Origin: Rariloculus sp963665575
GTDB taxonomy: Bacteria; Pseudomonadota; Gammaproteobacteria; Steroidobacterales; Rariloculaceae
Length of the DNA stretch: 64,000 bases
NCBI GenBank assembly: GCA_963665575.2
Contig: CAXXDW010000004.1
Coordinates: 186,001 to 250,000 of the forward strand
Reading direction: 5' to 3'
Shown here: positions 26,585-34,853 of the stretch, one piece after another
Position numbering within the stretch: the first letter of the stretch is position 1
Layout: each line of letters begins with the position of its first letter
Made by a program: the position numbers and the translations under genes
The notes under the pieces: model-generated
Told to the model about the DNA's origin: nothing
Seen by the model: the letters and a program-made list of their open reading frames with translations, nothing else
The model's database searches: none

Positions 26585-27571
26585 TCATCCCCGCGCTTCG
26601 GCGTTCAGCGCCTTGAGCCTGGCCTTGCGCTTGGCTTCGAGCAGCCAGTGCGGACAGGCACTCTGGTCGGCATAGAGAATCTCGCATTCGTCGCAACGCA
26701 CGCACTCGGTCATGATGATCTTGCGTTCACGAATTGCTCCCCACTCGCACGTCTTCTCGCATAGCGCGCACTGGCTGCACTCCGACCAGCGTTTGATACG
26801 AAACACAGTCAAGGCCGACACGAGGCCGAGCGCAGCGCCAAGCGGACACAGAAACCGGCAGTAGAAGTTGCGCACGAATATGCTGACAACAAGCAGAGCG
26901 CCGAGCATGACCCAGAGCAGGGCCGTCGAATCGAGCGTGAACATCCAGAACGGTTCGATATAGCGGTAGAAAGCGATCTCGCGCGTGACGAGGTAGTAGC
27001 CGACCGCAGCGAACAGAATCGCGTACTTGATGTAGCCCGCCCGGTGCTCGAGCTTCTCGGGAATGTCGATTTGCCACCTCGAAGGCACGACCGCATCGAT
27101 AAGCTGCGTGAGCGCGCCGAAGGCGCAAATCCTGCCGCAGTAGACCCGGCCCCACAGCACCAGCGTCACCACGGTGAACCCGGCGAACGCATACCAGGCC
27201 ATGCTGTAGGAGAAAATCGGCAGGTTGCCGGTCAACGTGCTGAAAATGTTCACGACCGACAGAAGCTGGCTCTTGTAGAAGCCCATGTAGAGTACGCAAG
27301 CAACGAGCGTCACGTACTTCAGCGGTATGCTCTTGCGCAGGAAGCTGACCATTGCGAGCGTTGCGAACGCGCCGAAGAGGCCGATGTCGAGCGCCTGATC
27401 GCCGAAGAGCTCGAGCAGCGTCGGCTCGGCATCCTCGAATTCGTCGAAGTTCCAGCCGTCGCCGTCGGCTTCGCCCTGCGCACGCAAGGCGCCAGCGGGT
27501 AGCGCCGCAAATCCGGCGAATCGGATCGCGGCCCGGCCGAAGCGCGAAGCCGCCACGCGCGCTGCGATCAC
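26585..27571 (-). CDS. NosR C-terminal-like polyferredoxin membrane protein
   Basis: 328 residues with about six transmembrane helices and the iron-sulfur plan of NosR/NapH proteins: RVYCGRICAFGAL at 142-154, YCRFLCPLGAAL at 237-248, then Cys265-x2-Cys268-x2-Cys271-x3-Cys275 and Cys290-x2-Cys293-x2-Cys296 with Cys306. It would move electrons across or along the inner membrane. The GTG start at 27571 overlaps the stop of the flavin-binding gene upstream (GTGA), so the two are coupled. In NosR the flavin and polyferredoxin parts are one protein; here they are split. No nos genes are nearby, so nitrous oxide reduction is not implied. Confidence 0.82.
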   Translation of the reverse strand: MIAARVAASRFGRAAIRFAGFAALPAGALRAQGEADGDGWNFDEFEDAEPTLLELFGDQALDIGLFGAFATLAMVSFLRKSIPLKYVTLVACVLYMGFYKSQLLSVVNIFSTLTGNLPIFSYSMAWYAFAGFTVVTLVLWGRVYCGRICAFGALTQLIDAVVPSRWQIDIPEKLEHRAGYIKYAILFAAVGYYLVTREIAFYRYIEPFWMFTLDSTALLWVMLGALLVVSIFVRNFYCRFLCPLGAALGLVSALTVFRIKRWSECSQCALCEKTCEWGAIRERKIIMTECVRCDECEILYADQSACPHWLLEAKRKARLKALNAEARG

Positions 27572-28092
27572 TGTTCCGGCGGCACGAGGTGGGCGCGCGC
27601 GGCGCGGCGCGAGCTGTTGCGCACGGCGCGGCTTGCGCTTCTCACGGTGATCGTCGCTCTTGAGATCGAGTCGATATCCTCACCGACCCGAAACCTGTCG
27701 CGAATGTTCTTGCGTTCGAACTGGGACACGAACGAAGGCAGGTCGATCGAGAAGTAGCCGTACGGTTCGCGATGGTCGGTCACGAAGACGCGCGAAATTA
27801 CACCGTCGGTGTCCATGCCGACGAGCACCTTGATCGGCCCGTCATAGCCGCGCTCGAGCGGATCGAGTTCCGTGGTCCAGAAGGCAAGGCCCAAAAGCTC
27901 CGGCTCACCGCTCACCGTCGCAGGACCGTACGCCTTGAAGTGCGGCGGGTCGCCTTCCTTGCCCGAAAAGCTCACGGCCTCCGGAAAAAGCTGCTCGAGC
28001 TGGGCCTGCAACTGTGCGTCGTCGTTCTGGCCGTTGACGACGGCCGCGCCAAGCAGACAACAGGCGATGAGCATCGATGCGACACGGGACAC
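27568..28092 (-). CDS. FMN-binding domain protein (NosR/RnfG N-terminal type)
   Basis: 174 residues, exported. MSRVASMLIACCLLGAAVVNG is a signal peptide; the FMN_bind domain follows with GPIKVLVGMDTDGVISRV and EPYGYFSID. The likely covalent flavin site is Thr147 in DSISRATITV, matching the (S/T)-G-A-T motif with Arg in place of Gly. AAAGGAGG lies 5 bases before the GTG at 28092, which fixes the start. It probably passes electrons to the polyferredoxin partner overlapping its 3' end. A flavin transferase (ApbE) would be needed and is not in the window. Confidence 0.82.
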   Translation of the reverse strand: MSRVASMLIACCLLGAAVVNGQNDDAQLQAQLEQLFPEAVSFSGKEGDPPHFKAYGPATVSGEPELLGLAFWTTELDPLERGYDGPIKVLVGMDTDGVISRVFVTDHREPYGYFSIDLPSFVSQFERKNIRDRFRVGEDIDSISRATITVRSASRAVRNSSRRAARAHLVPPEQ

Positions 28093-28215
28093 GGCAACCT
28101 CCTTTAGTCGCGGATTATCATGGGCTGGATGAGTGCGGTCAATTTCGGTCGGGAACGGGCCACGACGGTCACGTAAATTGGCCAAATCGCGGCCAGCGTG
28201 CAAAATACGGGACCC

Positions 28216-28704
28216 ATGAACACAAACTTCGCAAGACGACTCCCGATTCTGCCACTGGCCGCAGCAGGCGTGCTGATGCTCGGCTCTTTCGACGCCGCCG
28301 AGGGGCAGTCCCGCCAACTGATGCTACGGCTCGAGGGCACGTCGACGCTCGATTGCAGCTTCTCGACGCTCGCCACCGGCGACTGGGACGATGCCGCAAC
28401 CGCCGTGGGGGTCGCACCGACGGAGTTCGAACTCTCCTTCTACGACATCGACGTCGACGAAGGTACGGCCGAAGCCGAAGGCCAGTTCGGCTCGTCGTAT
28501 ATCGTCGTGCGCTACTCGTCAGGCTACCTGCACCTCATGCAGATGCTCGGTGCGGGGCCGTTGCGGCTCACCACGGTGCTCGCCCAGGAGCTCCCCGACG
28601 GCCGGCTCATGGCGATCCACACGCGGCACGAGTACTCACCGACGATCCTGCCGGGATTCACCTCAAGGCCGGAGATGTATGTCGGCGGCTGTTCGGTTGA
28701 GTAA
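28216..28704 (+). CDS. Small exported protein of unknown function
   Basis: 162 residues with a signal peptide (RRLPILPLAAAGVLMLGSF, cleaved near AEGQ) and a compact beta-rich mature part (LMLRLEGTSTLDCSFSTL, TEFELSFYDIDVDEG). Two Cys (in LDCSF and VGGCSVE) could form a disulfide. The ATG at 28216 is chosen over GTG 28198 because the signal peptide then starts normally. Divergent from the FMN-binding gene. No family recognised. Confidence 0.6.
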   Translation: MNTNFARRLPILPLAAAGVLMLGSFDAAEGQSRQLMLRLEGTSTLDCSFSTLATGDWDDAATAVGVAPTEFELSFYDIDVDEGTAEAEGQFGSSYIVVRYSSGYLHLMQMLGAGPLRLTTVLAQELPDGRLMAIHTRHEYSPTILPGFTSRPEMYVGGCSVE

Positions 28705-28715
28705 CCACCGGGTGC

Positions 28716-28825
28716 GGGGAATCGCACAAGCAGCCGCTTGAAACGCGCCGTAAATACATCCATGTAGGCTCCACGCGCGCATCCATGCGCGCGAGGGTTT
28801 CAAGCGGCTGCTTGTGCGACTCCCC
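28716..28825. repeat. 110-bp inverted-repeat element with nested hairpin
   Basis: Outer arms 28716-28744 and 28797-28825 are 29-nt inverted repeats with a single mismatch (left arm begins GGGGAATCGCACAAGC). Inside is a second perfect stem, CGCGCGCAT-CC-ATGCGCGCG, at about 28774-28793. It begins 12 bp after a stop codon and lies between convergent genes. It could be a bidirectional terminator, a REP-like sequence or a MITE; there is no T-run. Confidence 0.7.
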
Positions 28826-28862
28826 TTGCGCTTTCGGCAATCGGGAAGCACGGGTGTGTAAG

Positions 28863-29023
28863 GGAGCCTGCGCCGCAGGAATTCACGGCTGCAATTCCGC
28901 GTTCATCCGTTCCTTCGATCGATCGATTGCGTCAAATTTGGCTCGATACTTTCCTCGATCGATCAGACGATGGGACGGCGATATCGGTTTTTCGTTGTCG
29001 CAACTTCCTGCGGCGCAGGCTCC
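28863..29023. repeat. Dispersed 161-bp repeat, copy B, with 19-bp perfect inverted ends
   Basis: The left end GGAGCCTGCGCCGCAGGAA (28863-28881) is the exact reverse complement of 29005-29023. The interior contains ATTCACGGCTGC, TTCATCCG and TGGCTCGATACTTTCCTC blocks shared with copies A and C. No open frame. The perfect inverted ends suggest a non-autonomous mobile element (MITE) or a folded RNA. It ends 6 bp before the stop codon of the PQQ dehydrogenase on the minus strand. Confidence 0.75.
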
Positions 29024-29029
29024 TGTCGT

Positions 29030-30715
29030 CTATTGCCCGCCCGCAGGGCTCGCGAACTCGTAGCGCGGCAAGGCGAACGCGACGAGCGTGGTGCCGGACG
29101 GAATCACCATGAACTGCCGGCCGTCGAGCATGTAGGACATGGCCGCGGCACCCCAGATTCGCGAACCCGTGGGGTAGTACCAAAGATTCTCGCCGGTGGC
29201 CCCGTCGAACGCCATGAAGTTGCCCTGGTGGTCGCCCGCGAAGACGAGCCCCGCGGCCGTGCTCATGACGCCCGCCATCGTCGCTGACGGGTAACGGAAC
29301 TCCCAGCGGCGCTCGCCGGTCATCACGTCGATCGCACGCAGGGCACCGTATTCGACATCGCGGTCGGTCCACACGACGCCGCCGGTGGTGGCTTCGCCGC
29401 GAACGTACTCGGGTTCGAAAGGCACGTAGCTCGAGCAGGTCTCGCGCGCATTCACGTAGAAGAGCTCGAGCGCCGGGTCGTAGGTCGGCGGCATGAAGTT
29501 CGTACCGCCCCACTGGTCCGGCAGGCAGCCCCCGCTGCCGTCGTTGTTGAGCACGATGGGGCGGCCGTCGGCGCCGATCTCGCGGGCCCATGTCGTGTCG
29601 GTGAAAGGCTCCGCGAGCAGCAGCTCGCCGTCCGTGCGATCGAGCACGTAGAAGAAGCCGTTGCGATTGGCCACCATGACGACCTTGCGTTCCTCGCCGT
29701 CGATCATGAGTTCGGCCTGCACGGGCACGTGATTGGAGTCCCAGTCGTGGATGTCGTGCGGAGTGAACTGATAGTGCCACTTGAGCTCGCCCGTCGCCCC
29801 CTCGACAGCGACGATCGCCGCAGTGTACAGGTTGTCGCCCAGGCGCGAGGCGCCGTAATAGTCGGGGTTCGGGTTGCCCGTACCCCAATAGAGGAGATCG
29901 AGCTCAGGATCGTAGCTTCCGGTCATCCAGGTGCCGCCGCCGCCCTGCATCGCCGCTTCCTCGTTCGGCCAGGTCTCGCTGCCGGGCTCGCCCCAGTCCG
30001 GAATCGTGTAGAAGCGCCAGACGAGGTCGCCCGTCTCAGGGTCGTAGGCGTCGATGAAGCCGCGCGTCGGGTACTCCCCGCCCGAGATGCCGACGATGAC
30101 CTTGTCGTCGATGACAAGCGGCGCGAGCGTCGCCGCATGACCGATCTCGTAGTCGGCAAGCACGACGTCCCAGAGCACGTTGCCGGTGCGCCGGTCGAAC
30201 GCGAGCAGGTGGGCATCGAGGGTCACCATGAACAGGCGGTTCCCCAACATGCCAAAGCCTCGGTTGACAGGCGCGACCCTGCCGTAAGTGAGGTTGTCGG
30301 GCAGATCGCGCTGGTAGGTCCAGAACGGACGGCCGGTGCGCGCATCGAGCGCCCAGGCGAAGTTGTTCGAGCCCGTCACGTAGAGCACGCCGTCGTAAAG
30401 AAGCGGCGTCGTCTCGAAGCCGCGTCCGCGCGTCAACGTCCCCGTCTGGAAGGTCCAGGCCGGCGCCAGGCGGTTGACGTTGTCGCGGTTGATCTGCATC
30501 AGCGGGCTGTGACGGCGCCCGCTGTAGTCACCCGAGAAGGTCAGCCAGCTCGACTGATCGTCGAAACCGCGCAGGATGTCCGGGTAGCTCACGCCCGGGT
30601 CGGACGGATCGCCGGGCACGGTGTCGGAAGGTTCGCTTTGAGCGAGAAGAACGCCCGCAACTGTCGTCGTGAGCAGCAAGCCGGACGCGAAAACCAGAGT
30701 TTTTCTCATCGACAT
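29030..30715 (-). CDS. PQQ-dependent alcohol dehydrogenase
   Basis: 561-residue exported quinoprotein of the methanol/ethanol dehydrogenase family. Signal peptide RKTLVFASGLLLTTTVAGVLLAQ; blade motifs AWALDARTGRPFWTY, LAFDRRTGNVLWD and FMAFDGATGENLWYYPTG; GGGTWMTGSYDPELDLLYWG and GTGNPNPDYYG hold the conserved catalytic/Ca region. The vicinal Cys pair of classical methanol dehydrogenases is not seen. GAGGAGG precedes the start. Twelve bp upstream is a di-heme cytochrome c gene on the same strand, a natural electron acceptor. No pqq genes nearby. Substrate unknown. Confidence 0.9.
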   Translation of the reverse strand: MSMRKTLVFASGLLLTTTVAGVLLAQSEPSDTVPGDPSDPGVSYPDILRGFDDQSSWLTFSGDYSGRRHSPLMQINRDNVNRLAPAWTFQTGTLTRGRGFETTPLLYDGVLYVTGSNNFAWALDARTGRPFWTYQRDLPDNLTYGRVAPVNRGFGMLGNRLFMVTLDAHLLAFDRRTGNVLWDVVLADYEIGHAATLAPLVIDDKVIVGISGGEYPTRGFIDAYDPETGDLVWRFYTIPDWGEPGSETWPNEEAAMQGGGGTWMTGSYDPELDLLYWGTGNPNPDYYGASRLGDNLYTAAIVAVEGATGELKWHYQFTPHDIHDWDSNHVPVQAELMIDGEERKVVMVANRNGFFYVLDRTDGELLLAEPFTDTTWAREIGADGRPIVLNNDGSGGCLPDQWGGTNFMPPTYDPALELFYVNARETCSSYVPFEPEYVRGEATTGGVVWTDRDVEYGALRAIDVMTGERRWEFRYPSATMAGVMSTAAGLVFAGDHQGNFMAFDGATGENLWYYPTGSRIWGAAAMSYMLDGRQFMVIPSGTTLVAFALPRYEFASPAGGQ

Positions 30716-30727
30716 CGGGGGTCCTCC

Positions 30728-31510
30728 TCAGCGGGAAGCAGACGCATCCTCGCGCAGCGTGCCCAGAAAGGCGAGCAGATCGTCGAGCTCGCGCTCGCTC
30801 AGGCGCAGTCGGCCGAAGCGCGGCATCAGCGACTCGTCCTCGTGAACGAAGCTGCGCAGATTCGCCTTGAGATAGCCCTGCAACCGCGCGTCGGCGTCGA
30901 CGACCTGGATCGAGAACGCGTCTTCGCCCTTTACGACGCCTTCAATGCGTTCGCCGTCGGCCGCGACCAGCGTAACCGTGCGGTACCCGGCCTCCATGGT
31001 CTCGCTCGGATCGCGAATCGACCCGATGAGCGCCTCGCGGGAACGTACCGCGGCAATGTTTGAAAGATCGGGCCCCAATGTGCCGCCATCGCCGTCCACG
31101 CGGTGACACTGCGCGCAGTTCGCGGCGAAAATCTCCCGGCCGGTTCCTGCGTCGCCACCGGCAGGGTCGAATGGCGGTACCGTGCTGATGTCCCTGAGGT
31201 AGGCGACCATGGCCCACAGTTCCTCGTCGGGCGCGAAACTCGGCGGCATGACGGCCCCGTCGACACCCTCGCGGATCGTCTCGAACACGCGCTCGTCGTT
31301 TGTCCCCTCAAGCCAGAGCATCGTGACATCCGGTCCCGTCGCTCCCTTGCCGTCGGCGCCGTGGCACGCAGCGCAGCGATTGGCATAGAGCCGCTCTCCC
31401 GCCCGGATCGCACGCGCGTCGCCTTCGAACGGATTGCTGACCTGGGCGCCGGCGTGCAGCGGCGCTGCGAGACAGACGATTGCGAGCAATTTGGCCGGCG
31501 TGCCGGGCAT
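30728..31510 (-). CDS. Exported di-heme cytochrome c
   Basis: 260 residues with a signal peptide ending near LHAGAQ (residue 23) and two c-type heme sites, CAACH at 46-50 and CAQCH at 132-136. MPPSFAPDEELWAMVAYL and a later LMPRF hold likely axial Met ligands. The C-terminal third (from about 170) resembles the heme-binding domain found in membrane-bound dehydrogenase partners. It is the first gene of an operon with the PQQ alcohol dehydrogenase, so it probably accepts electrons from it in the periplasm. Confidence 0.88.
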   Translation of the reverse strand: MPGTPAKLLAIVCLAAPLHAGAQVSNPFEGDARAIRAGERLYANRCAACHGADGKGATGPDVTMLWLEGTNDERVFETIREGVDGAVMPPSFAPDEELWAMVAYLRDISTVPPFDPAGGDAGTGREIFAANCAQCHRVDGDGGTLGPDLSNIAAVRSREALIGSIRDPSETMEAGYRTVTLVAADGERIEGVVKGEDAFSIQVVDADARLQGYLKANLRSFVHEDESLMPRFGRLRLSERELDDLLAFLGTLREDASASR

Positions 31511-31738
31511 TCTTTGCACCGATTCGGGACTCCGACGGACGAGCGCCGACAAGTATACGTGGACACGTCGAGCGCGGCACTCCGACGCGGAACCGGCAGC
31601 CCCGGCGGGCCGTATCGGCCTGTTTCGTCGCGGGACAGGGAAGACCGGGCACGCAATCGCATTTACTGACACCGCCCGCCGTGCAAGGACGCCGCAGTTC
31701 GTGGCATATTTCTCGGCAACCGTCATTTCGAGCCCAAC

Positions 31739-32569
31739 ATGATCGACACCAGGATCCCGTATCTGCCCCCGCTCGCAGCCGCTGTAATGCTGATGGCCCT
31801 TGCGGCCGTCGCGAACGGTCAATCCGAAGGACGCGTGACACCTGACTACGAGCAACTGCCCGACTGGAGCGGCGTATGGCAGATGACCAGCAACACGGTG
31901 TTCGACCAGGCAACGGTCGAGCCGCCCGGTGGCAGCTCCAACACGCCCGGCACGCGCGAGTACCCACCCTACAACGACGAGTGGGAAGCGAAGTACGCGG
32001 CGAATCGGGAACTCGTACGGCAAGGCCGGTTTCCCGACCCGATCACGACCTGCGGTACCCCGACGGGCTACCCGCGCCTCATGAACCTTCCGGGCGCCTA
32101 CGAGTTCGTCCTGCGGCCCGAAGGGCTCTGGATCCTGACCGAGGACGGCCCGAACATCATGCGAATCTACACCGACGGCCGCGACCACCCGGGCCCGAAC
32201 GACCGCTGGCCGACCTTCAGCGGCGAATCCGTCGGCTACTGGGACGGCGCCACGCTCGTGTTCGAGACGATCAGCCTCAAGGGCGACGGCGACACGATCC
32301 TCGACCGGACCGGCCTCGTGCTCAGCGAAGAGGCGCAGATCGTGACCCGCATGCGCAGCATCGAAACCGATCTCATCGAAGCGCGCTTCACGATAGAGGA
32401 CCCCGAAGCGCTCGTCGCACCCTGGAACGTCGTCAAGCAATACCGCCGGCTCGAACCCGGCACGCGCATGTTCGAATTCGCATGTGCCGAGAACAACCGC
32501 AACCCCGTCGACGCGGCGGGCCGGACCCTGACGCTCGACGCCGAGGGCAATGTCCTCGATCAGCCATGA
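31739..32569 (+). CDS. Exported TDGR/WDGD-family protein, partner of DUF6152
   Basis: 276 residues; signal peptide to about VANGQ (28), then LPDWSGVWQM. Family marks are complete: TCGTPTGYPRL, RIYTDGRDHPG, YWDGATLVFET, a FTIEDPEALVAPW segment and a late Cys in FACAENNRN. It is 111 bp upstream of a DUF6152 gene on the same strand. Divergent from the cytochrome c gene. Function unknown; the conserved Cys pair and export suggest a disulfide-bonded periplasmic protein. Confidence 0.78.
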   Translation: MIDTRIPYLPPLAAAVMLMALAAVANGQSEGRVTPDYEQLPDWSGVWQMTSNTVFDQATVEPPGGSSNTPGTREYPPYNDEWEAKYAANRELVRQGRFPDPITTCGTPTGYPRLMNLPGAYEFVLRPEGLWILTEDGPNIMRIYTDGRDHPGPNDRWPTFSGESVGYWDGATLVFETISLKGDGDTILDRTGLVLSEEAQIVTRMRSIETDLIEARFTIEDPEALVAPWNVVKQYRRLEPGTRMFEFACAENNRNPVDAAGRTLTLDAEGNVLDQP

Positions 32570-32680
32570 GCGGCCGGACTCGTCAACTGCGCCAGCGTGT
32601 CTGGGGGTCTGCAGGGACATCGCACTTGCCGGCCGCAACATTCCACACCGAAACGCTGAATCACCCACGGAGCCAATGAA

Positions 32681-33097
32681 ATGAACGCTCGCATCCTGAC
32701 ATCGCGCGTCGTAGTGCCGATCATTGCCAGCGCCGCCGCAGTCGTCGCGACCGTCGGCCTGACCGCCGTGCCCGGGAGCGCTGCTGCCCACCACGCCGCC
32801 TCGATGTTCGATCGCGAGCGCAGGGTCGAACTGACCGGCACCGTACGCGAATTTCAATGGACAAACCCGCACATCTGGATCCAGGTCCAGGTGGCGAATG
32901 AGAACGGCGAGATCGAGGAGTGGAGCGTCGAGGGCGGCGTACCGAACCGGCTCTACCGGGCGGGCTGGCGTCCGAACAGCTTCGAGCCCGGCGACGAAGT
33001 CACGATCCGCGGTTTTCCGATGCGCGACGGCGGGCGCGCAGCACTCTTCATCGGCGCGAAGCTGCCCGACGGGTCGACGCTCGGCCGCTATGAGTAG
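32681..33097 (+). CDS. DUF6152 family exported protein
   Basis: 138 residues. Signal peptide ending near GSAAAHHAASMF, then RRVELTGTVREFQWTNPHIW, IEEWSVEGGVPNRLYRAGW, FEPGDEVTIRGFPMRDG: a full DUF6152 pattern. It follows the TDGR-family gene at 31739-32569, so this is the second of three close pairs in the window. Role unknown, location periplasmic. Confidence 0.85.
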   Translation: MNARILTSRVVVPIIASAAAVVATVGLTAVPGSAAAHHAASMFDRERRVELTGTVREFQWTNPHIWIQVQVANENGEIEEWSVEGGVPNRLYRAGWRPNSFEPGDEVTIRGFPMRDGGRAALFIGAKLPDGSTLGRYE

Positions 33098-33334
33098 CGT
33101 CCGCGGCGCCGCCAGTCGAGCTATTCACGATCAGACGGCTGCACGCTTATCGGCAGGAGAGCCTGACTTGCCGGCACCGGCTCCTGTATCCTTGCGCCAA
33201 TCGAACGAAAGCAGCCAGCCGGCAGTTCCAATTGCGGCAGGCGAGAACGCTTTCAACGACGAAAACAACCGGGTTGCAAGCTTCAACGTTGAGACTTGCA
33301 ACATCAAATCCTGAAACCGGGAGGCACTGAAGTC

Positions 33335-34234
33335 ATGACCAGGAAATCTATCGGCGCAGCAATGCTGTGCGCCATGGCCTATCTGACCGCTTCCGGCGCC
33401 GGCGCCCAGCTTCCGGCGCAAAGCGAGGAGGAACGCCAGGCCAATATCGAGCTTGGGCTCGCGCACGAGACCGCATTCGAACTCTACGAAGCGCTGCAGG
33501 AACGTGCCGGCGGCGGCGACCGGCTCCAGTGGAACGCATTGCCTGACTGGTCGGGCGTGTGGTCGCGGCCCATCGAGCACATCGCATTGTTCGACCCGGT
33601 ACAAGACCGCGGCAGCCCGCCGACCGCGCAACTGACGCCCGAATATCAGGCCACGCTCGAGCGCAGGCTCGAAATGGTCAGCCAGGGGTTCGAGTACGAC
33701 CGTCTCGGCCGCTGCGATCCGCCCGGCGTGCCTCGCTGGTTCACGGAACCCTTCCTGCGCGAGCATGTCATCACGCCCGATCAGACGTGGCTCCTTAACG
33801 AAGTCGCGAACGAAGTGCGACGCGTCTACACAGACGGCCGAGGTCACCTGCCGGAAAGCGACCGTTTCGCGACCTGGGACGGCGACTCCATCGGGTTCTG
33901 GGACGATGGCAGACTCGTCATCCACACGAACCAGCTTTCACCCGGCGAATATACGCGAGGCCAACCCGACCATACGGATCAGGTCGAGGTCGTCGAGATC
34001 TGGGAGAAGGTCGATGACGACAGCATCGTGGTCGACGTCTGGGTCTACGATCCACCTGCTCTCACCGCACCGTGGTACGTCAGGCAGCACTACGAGAAGC
34101 TGTCGAACGAGGACGGGAGCCTGCGCATCCACTACTGGCACTGCTTCGAAAACCAGAACAACGACGTTTTCGAGACTGACCAAGGCGGTACCGACTTCGT
34201 CGACTTCGATTTCACGGATATCGACGACGACTGA
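33335..34234 (+). CDS. Exported TDGR/WDGD-family protein
   Basis: 299 residues; signal peptide to about SGAGAQ (25). Then LPDWSGVWSRP, CDPPGVPRW, VRRVYTDGRGH, FWDDGRLVIHT, VYDPPALTAPWYV and a late Cys in WHCFENQNND: the same order as its relatives, with WDDG for WDGD. GGGAGG at 33319-33324 supports the ATG at 33335. It lies 237 bp after a DUF6152 gene, so it may belong to the same set (TDGR, DUF6152, TDGR). The tail is very acidic (about 15 Asp/Glu). Confidence 0.75.
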   Translation: MTRKSIGAAMLCAMAYLTASGAGAQLPAQSEEERQANIELGLAHETAFELYEALQERAGGGDRLQWNALPDWSGVWSRPIEHIALFDPVQDRGSPPTAQLTPEYQATLERRLEMVSQGFEYDRLGRCDPPGVPRWFTEPFLREHVITPDQTWLLNEVANEVRRVYTDGRGHLPESDRFATWDGDSIGFWDDGRLVIHTNQLSPGEYTRGQPDHTDQVEVVEIWEKVDDDSIVVDVWVYDPPALTAPWYVRQHYEKLSNEDGSLRIHYWHCFENQNNDVFETDQGGTDFVDFDFTDIDDD

Positions 34235-34301
34235 CGCGGGAGCCAACGGACGCACAGGAGACCTGCGCAGACGCGTTCTGCGCCAAGATCCGGCAGCAAG
34301 C

Positions 34302-34562
34302 TTACGGATTCTCTTCCGGTGGCGACTGGACCTCCAGGCGACCCTCGATATAGGCCACGCGCTGACCTATAAAGGAAAGTTCGGCTTGCAGGGAATCGAG
34401 CCTCAACTCGACCTGACCGAGTCTGGAGTCGATTCCCGCCAACCTGGAGTCGACCCCGGCCAGCCTGGAATCGATCCCTGCATGCTGCGCGATTATCAGG
34501 CTTCCGAGCCCGAGACCGAGCGTGACGCCCGTTCCGATAATCGCCCAGAATTCCGAACTCAC
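34302..34562 (-). CDS. Small membrane-anchored coiled-coil protein
   Basis: 86 residues: a hydrophobic helix (FWAIIGTGVTLGLGLGSLII, about 5-24), then a heptad coiled coil with AGIDSRL, AGVDSRL and AGIDSRL in tandem and ending in SPPEENP. The DNA has three 21-bp units at 34422-34484 matching these heptads. GTG start with GGAG 8 bases upstream. Similar one-helix coiled-coil proteins occur widely without known function. Convergent with the TDGR-family gene. Confidence 0.65.
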   Translation of the reverse strand: MSSEFWAIIGTGVTLGLGLGSLIIAQHAGIDSRLAGVDSRLAGIDSRLGQVELRLDSLQAELSFIGQRVAYIEGRLEVQSPPEENP

Positions 34563-34853
34563 TTGCCGTTCTCCACGAACTGTTTACCTGGTGGGCATCA
34601 TACACCCGGATTGACGGTGGAACATGCAGTGAATTGCAGCAAGGCGTCTGGAAACGATTACCGTCAAAATGCGCACCTATGATGAGTAAGCCGACCGCGG
34701 TTGTCGGTGTCAGTTACTTATCGAAACGACTCACGCTTCGGTTTATCGGTTTCTTCTCATTGGCGTCTCCTCGCAAGGCTATCCTGCCAGAAGACACCAA
34801 TTTCAAGCTGTGTCACATCAGGGGGGCTATGGACAGCCCGCGGCACACGCTGG

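Noticed and set aside
27568..28317. Longer start for the FMN-binding protein
   Set aside because: The extra N-terminus is not protein-like and the AAAGGAGG before GTG 28092 is decisive.
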